6,644 nucleotides of DNA from NCBI GenBank assembly GCA_030668045.1, contig DAOUUR010000139.1, positions 1 through 6,644 on the forward strand, given 5' to 3'. The DNA comes from a bacterium. GTDB lineage: Bacteria > Zixibacteria > MSB-5A5 > GN15 > FEB-12. Below the pieces are notes generated by a model, which searched no databases, had not been told where the DNA came from, and worked only from the letters and a program-made list of their open reading frames with translations. The first letter of the stretch is position 1. Every line of letters begins with the position of its first letter. The position numbers and the translations under genes were made by a program. Shown piece by piece: positions 5,027 through 6,644 of this stretch.

Positions 5027-5051
5027 TCTACAATAAGTTCAGGAGAACAAA

Positions 5052-5915
5052 ATGAAACTCGATGATATCAAGAATGTAACGATAATCGGCGCCGGGACGA
5101 TGGGAAATGGCATCGCCCAGGTTTTTGCAGCGACCGGTTTCAATGTTAACCTCGTCGACATTAAAGACGAGTTCGTGCAGCGCGGGATGGCCACCATTGA
5201 GAAAAGTCTCGGCCGTCTCATCAAGAAAGAAAAGATCACCGAGGCCGACAAAGATGCTATCCTCGGCCGGATCAAGAGTGGCACCGATCTGGGTGTCGCC
5301 AAGGATTCTCAACTTGTGATTGAAGCTGTTATCGAAGACCTCGATATCAAGCTTCAGATATTTGCCAAACTCGATGAAGTCTGCGGCGCAGATACGGTCT
5401 TCGGTTCCAATACTTCATCGTTGCCGATCACCAAGCTGGCTGCATCGACAAGCCGCCCCGAGAAGTTCATCGGCATGCATTTTATGAACCCGGTTCCGAT
5501 GATGAAGCTCGTCGAACTCATTCGCGGCATTGCAACTTCTGATGAGACCTCTACTCTGATTACCGACCTGGCCAAGAAACTGGGCAAGGTGCCGGTAGAA
5601 GTCAACGACTATCCCGGTTTTATCGCCAATCGCGTTCTGTTGCCGATGATCAACGAAGCAACTTTTGCTTACATGGAAGGCGTTGGAACTATCGAAGCGA
5701 TTGACGAGATCATGAAACTGGGGATGGGGCACCCGATGGGTCCGTTTACGCTTGCGGACTTTATAGGTCTTGATGTATGTTTGGCTATTCTTGAGGTTCT
5801 TCATGAGGGCCTTGGGGATCCCAAGTATCGTCCATGCCCGTTGCTTAAAAAGATGGTACAGGCCGGATACCTGGGTCGCAAGACTGGTAAAGGGTTCTAC
5901 GACTATAATAAGTAA
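5052..5915 (+). CDS. hbd: 3-Hydroxybutyryl-CoA dehydrogenase (3-hydroxyacyl-CoA dehydrogenase)
   Basis: This 287-residue soluble enzyme interconverts 3-hydroxybutyryl-CoA and acetoacetyl-CoA with NAD(P)H. The N-terminal Rossmann fold has GAGTMG at 13-18 and ends its second strand in VDI (35-37); Asp36 there suggests preference for NAD. The catalytic set is complete, with the spacing of human short-chain HAD: Ser122 in SNTSS, His143 in GMHFMNPVP, Glu155 in KLVELIRG and Asn193 in PGFIANRVL. The C-terminal dimerisation domain shows [17 protein letters not shown] (225-241) and closes with [14 protein letters not shown]. Length is normal for the single-domain bacterial enzyme; there is no fused enoyl-CoA hydratase module. 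ATG 5052 is preceded by AGGAGA (5041-5046). The gene follows the thiolase by 25 bases and is followed by the acyl-CoA dehydrogenase after 11, so all three are probably cotranscribed. Direction, synthesis of butyryl-CoA or short-chain beta-oxidation, cannot be told from sequence. Confidence 0.95.
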   Translation: MKLDDIKNVTIIGAGTMGNGIAQVFAATGFNVNLVDIKDEFVQRGMATIEKSLGRLIKKEKITEADKDAILGRIKSGTDLGVAKDSQLVIEAVIEDLDIKLQIFAKLDEVCGADTVFGSNTSSLPITKLAASTSRPEKFIGMHFMNPVPMMKLVELIRGIATSDETSTLITDLAKKLGKVPVEVNDYPGFIANRVLLPMINEATFAYMEGVGTIEAIDEIMKLGMGHPMGPFTLADFIGLDVCLAILEVLHEGLGDPKYRPCPLLKKMVQAGYLGRKTGKGFYDYNK

Positions 5916-5926
5916 GGAGATGCGGT

Positions 5927-6644
5927 ATGGATTTTTTCCTGTCCGAGGAAGACCTTGAGTTTAAGGAAATGGCCAGGGATTTTGCCGAAAAACGGCTCTA
6001 TCCCAATGCGATGGAGTATGACGAAGAAGGCATAACGCCCCCCGAGTTGATCAAGGAGTGCGCGGAGTTGGGATATTTCGGGTTCACCGTTCCCGAGGAA
6101 TATGGTGGTCTCGGTTTTAGCGCCACTACGTTCATGGGTTTCCTAGAAGAGATCTGCGCCGGTTGCGCCGGGTTTGGTATCATGCTGTCGGTTCATAATT
6201 CGCTGACCTGTGAGATCATCAAGCTCTATGGCTCCGATGACCTCAAACAGAAATATCTACCGGCGATGGCTGCCGGTGAAAAAATCGGCGCCTACTGTAT
6301 CACCGAACCGGATGCCGGTACCGATGTCGTTGCTTTGAAAACGTCTGCCGAGGACAAAGGCGATCATTACCTGCTCAACGGCACCAAGACGTTTGTAACC
6401 AACGCTGTTCACGCTGGACTTTTTATTGTCTTTGCCAAGACTGACCCCGAGGCCGGCCATCGTGGGATGACCTGCTTTATAATCGACGCTGACGCCGAAG
6501 GGCTGACCATTGGTGCGGCCGAAAAGAAGATGGGTATCAAGGCATCCGATACTCGCGAGATCAGCCTCAACGATGTTAAGGTCCCAAAAGAGAATGTTCT
6601 CGGTGAAGTTGGCCGGGGCTTCTACATGGCCGTCAATATCTTAA
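5927..6644 (+). CDS. Acyl-CoA dehydrogenase, N-terminal and middle domains (3' end beyond window); likely short-chain/butyryl-CoA type
   Basis: The frame is open from ATG 5927 to the window end, giving 239 of the usual 380 or so residues. It encodes an FAD-dependent dehydrogenase that forms the 2,3-double bond of acyl-CoA. The N-terminal helical domain (1-118) begins MDFFLSEEDLEFKEMARDFA and includes VPEEYGGLGFSA (55-66). The middle beta domain has the family signature CITEPDAGTDVVA (124-136), which contacts flavin and substrate, then NGTKTFVTNAVHAG (151-164) and KKMGIKASDT (200-209). The stretch DVKVPKENVLGEVGRGFYMA (216-235) leads into the C-terminal helical domain, which would hold the catalytic glutamate and is not in view. 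AAGGAG overlapping the previous stop codon places a Shine-Dalgarno site eight bases before ATG. Context beside thiolase and 3-hydroxybutyryl-CoA dehydrogenase favours a butyryl-CoA or other short-chain substrate. Isovaleryl-CoA dehydrogenase is an alternative because of the nearby leucine-type carboxylase genes. Confidence 0.93.
   Translation, partial: MDFFLSEEDLEFKEMARDFAEKRLYPNAMEYDEEGITPPELIKECAELGYFGFTVPEEYGGLGFSATTFMGFLEEICAGCAGFGIMLSVHNSLTCEIIKLYGSDDLKQKYLPAMAAGEKIGAYCITEPDAGTDVVALKTSAEDKGDHYLLNGTKTFVTNAVHAGLFIVFAKTDPEAGHRGMTCFIIDADAEGLTIGAAEKKMGIKASDTREISLNDVKVPKENVLGEVGRGFYMAVNIL

Noticed and set aside
5028..5319. Minus- and plus-strand frames overlapping the start of hbd
   Set aside because: They are shadow frames of a gene with a complete catalytic set.
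1..6644. Mobile element, CRISPR array, toxin-antitoxin or defence system
   Set aside because: I saw no transposase or recombinase, no regularly spaced repeat-spacer units, no long terminal inverted repeats and no small toxin-like gene pair; the coding content is metabolic and outer-membrane genes.

Overview
The window looks like ordinary chromosomal DNA of a Gram-negative bacterium with roughly balanced base composition. The Gram-negative assignment rests on two genes for small outer-membrane beta-barrel proteins with clear signal peptides. Shine-Dalgarno sites are strong before most genes. The style (acyl-CoA degradation genes beside small barrel proteins, possibly an FCB-group or related candidate phylum such as Zixibacteria) is only a guess; no rRNA or marker gene is present to settle it.

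Layout. (1) Positions 1-2267, plus strand: the end of an operon holding the C-terminus of a crotonase-family hydratase, a biotin carboxylase subunit, and a separate biotin-carrier subunit. The order hydratase, then biotin carboxylase/carrier, matches liuC-liuD of leucine catabolism, so a 3-methylcrotonyl-CoA carboxylase (or related acyl-CoA carboxylase) is likely. The carboxyltransferase subunit is not in view. (2) Positions 2245-3489, minus strand: two paralogous outer-membrane beta-barrel genes, each with its own strong ribosome binding site. An intrinsic terminator and a candidate promoter lie between them. (3) Positions 3490-3835: a 346-base divergent intergenic region with a candidate promoter for the next operon, a short inverted repeat, and an unusual density of TTCAC/GTGAA motifs. 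(4) Positions 3836-6644, plus strand: a tight operon of acetyl-CoA acetyltransferase (thiolase), 3-hydroxybutyryl-CoA dehydrogenase and an acyl-CoA dehydrogenase that runs off the window.

How the genes work together. The two plus-strand operons both process acyl-CoA thioesters. The first probably carboxylates and hydrates branched intermediates of leucine breakdown. The second supplies three of the four steps that interconvert acetyl-CoA and butyryl-CoA (or perform short-chain beta-oxidation), with only the enoyl-CoA hydratase step missing locally. The barrel genes between them have no evident metabolic link.

I found no mobile element, CRISPR array, RNA gene or defence system. The most unusual points are the split of a normally fused carboxylase alpha subunit inside its linker (BT) domain, the repeat-flanked promoters, a possible hairpin over the ribosome binding site of one barrel gene, and the convergent overlap between the biotin-carrier gene and a barrel gene.
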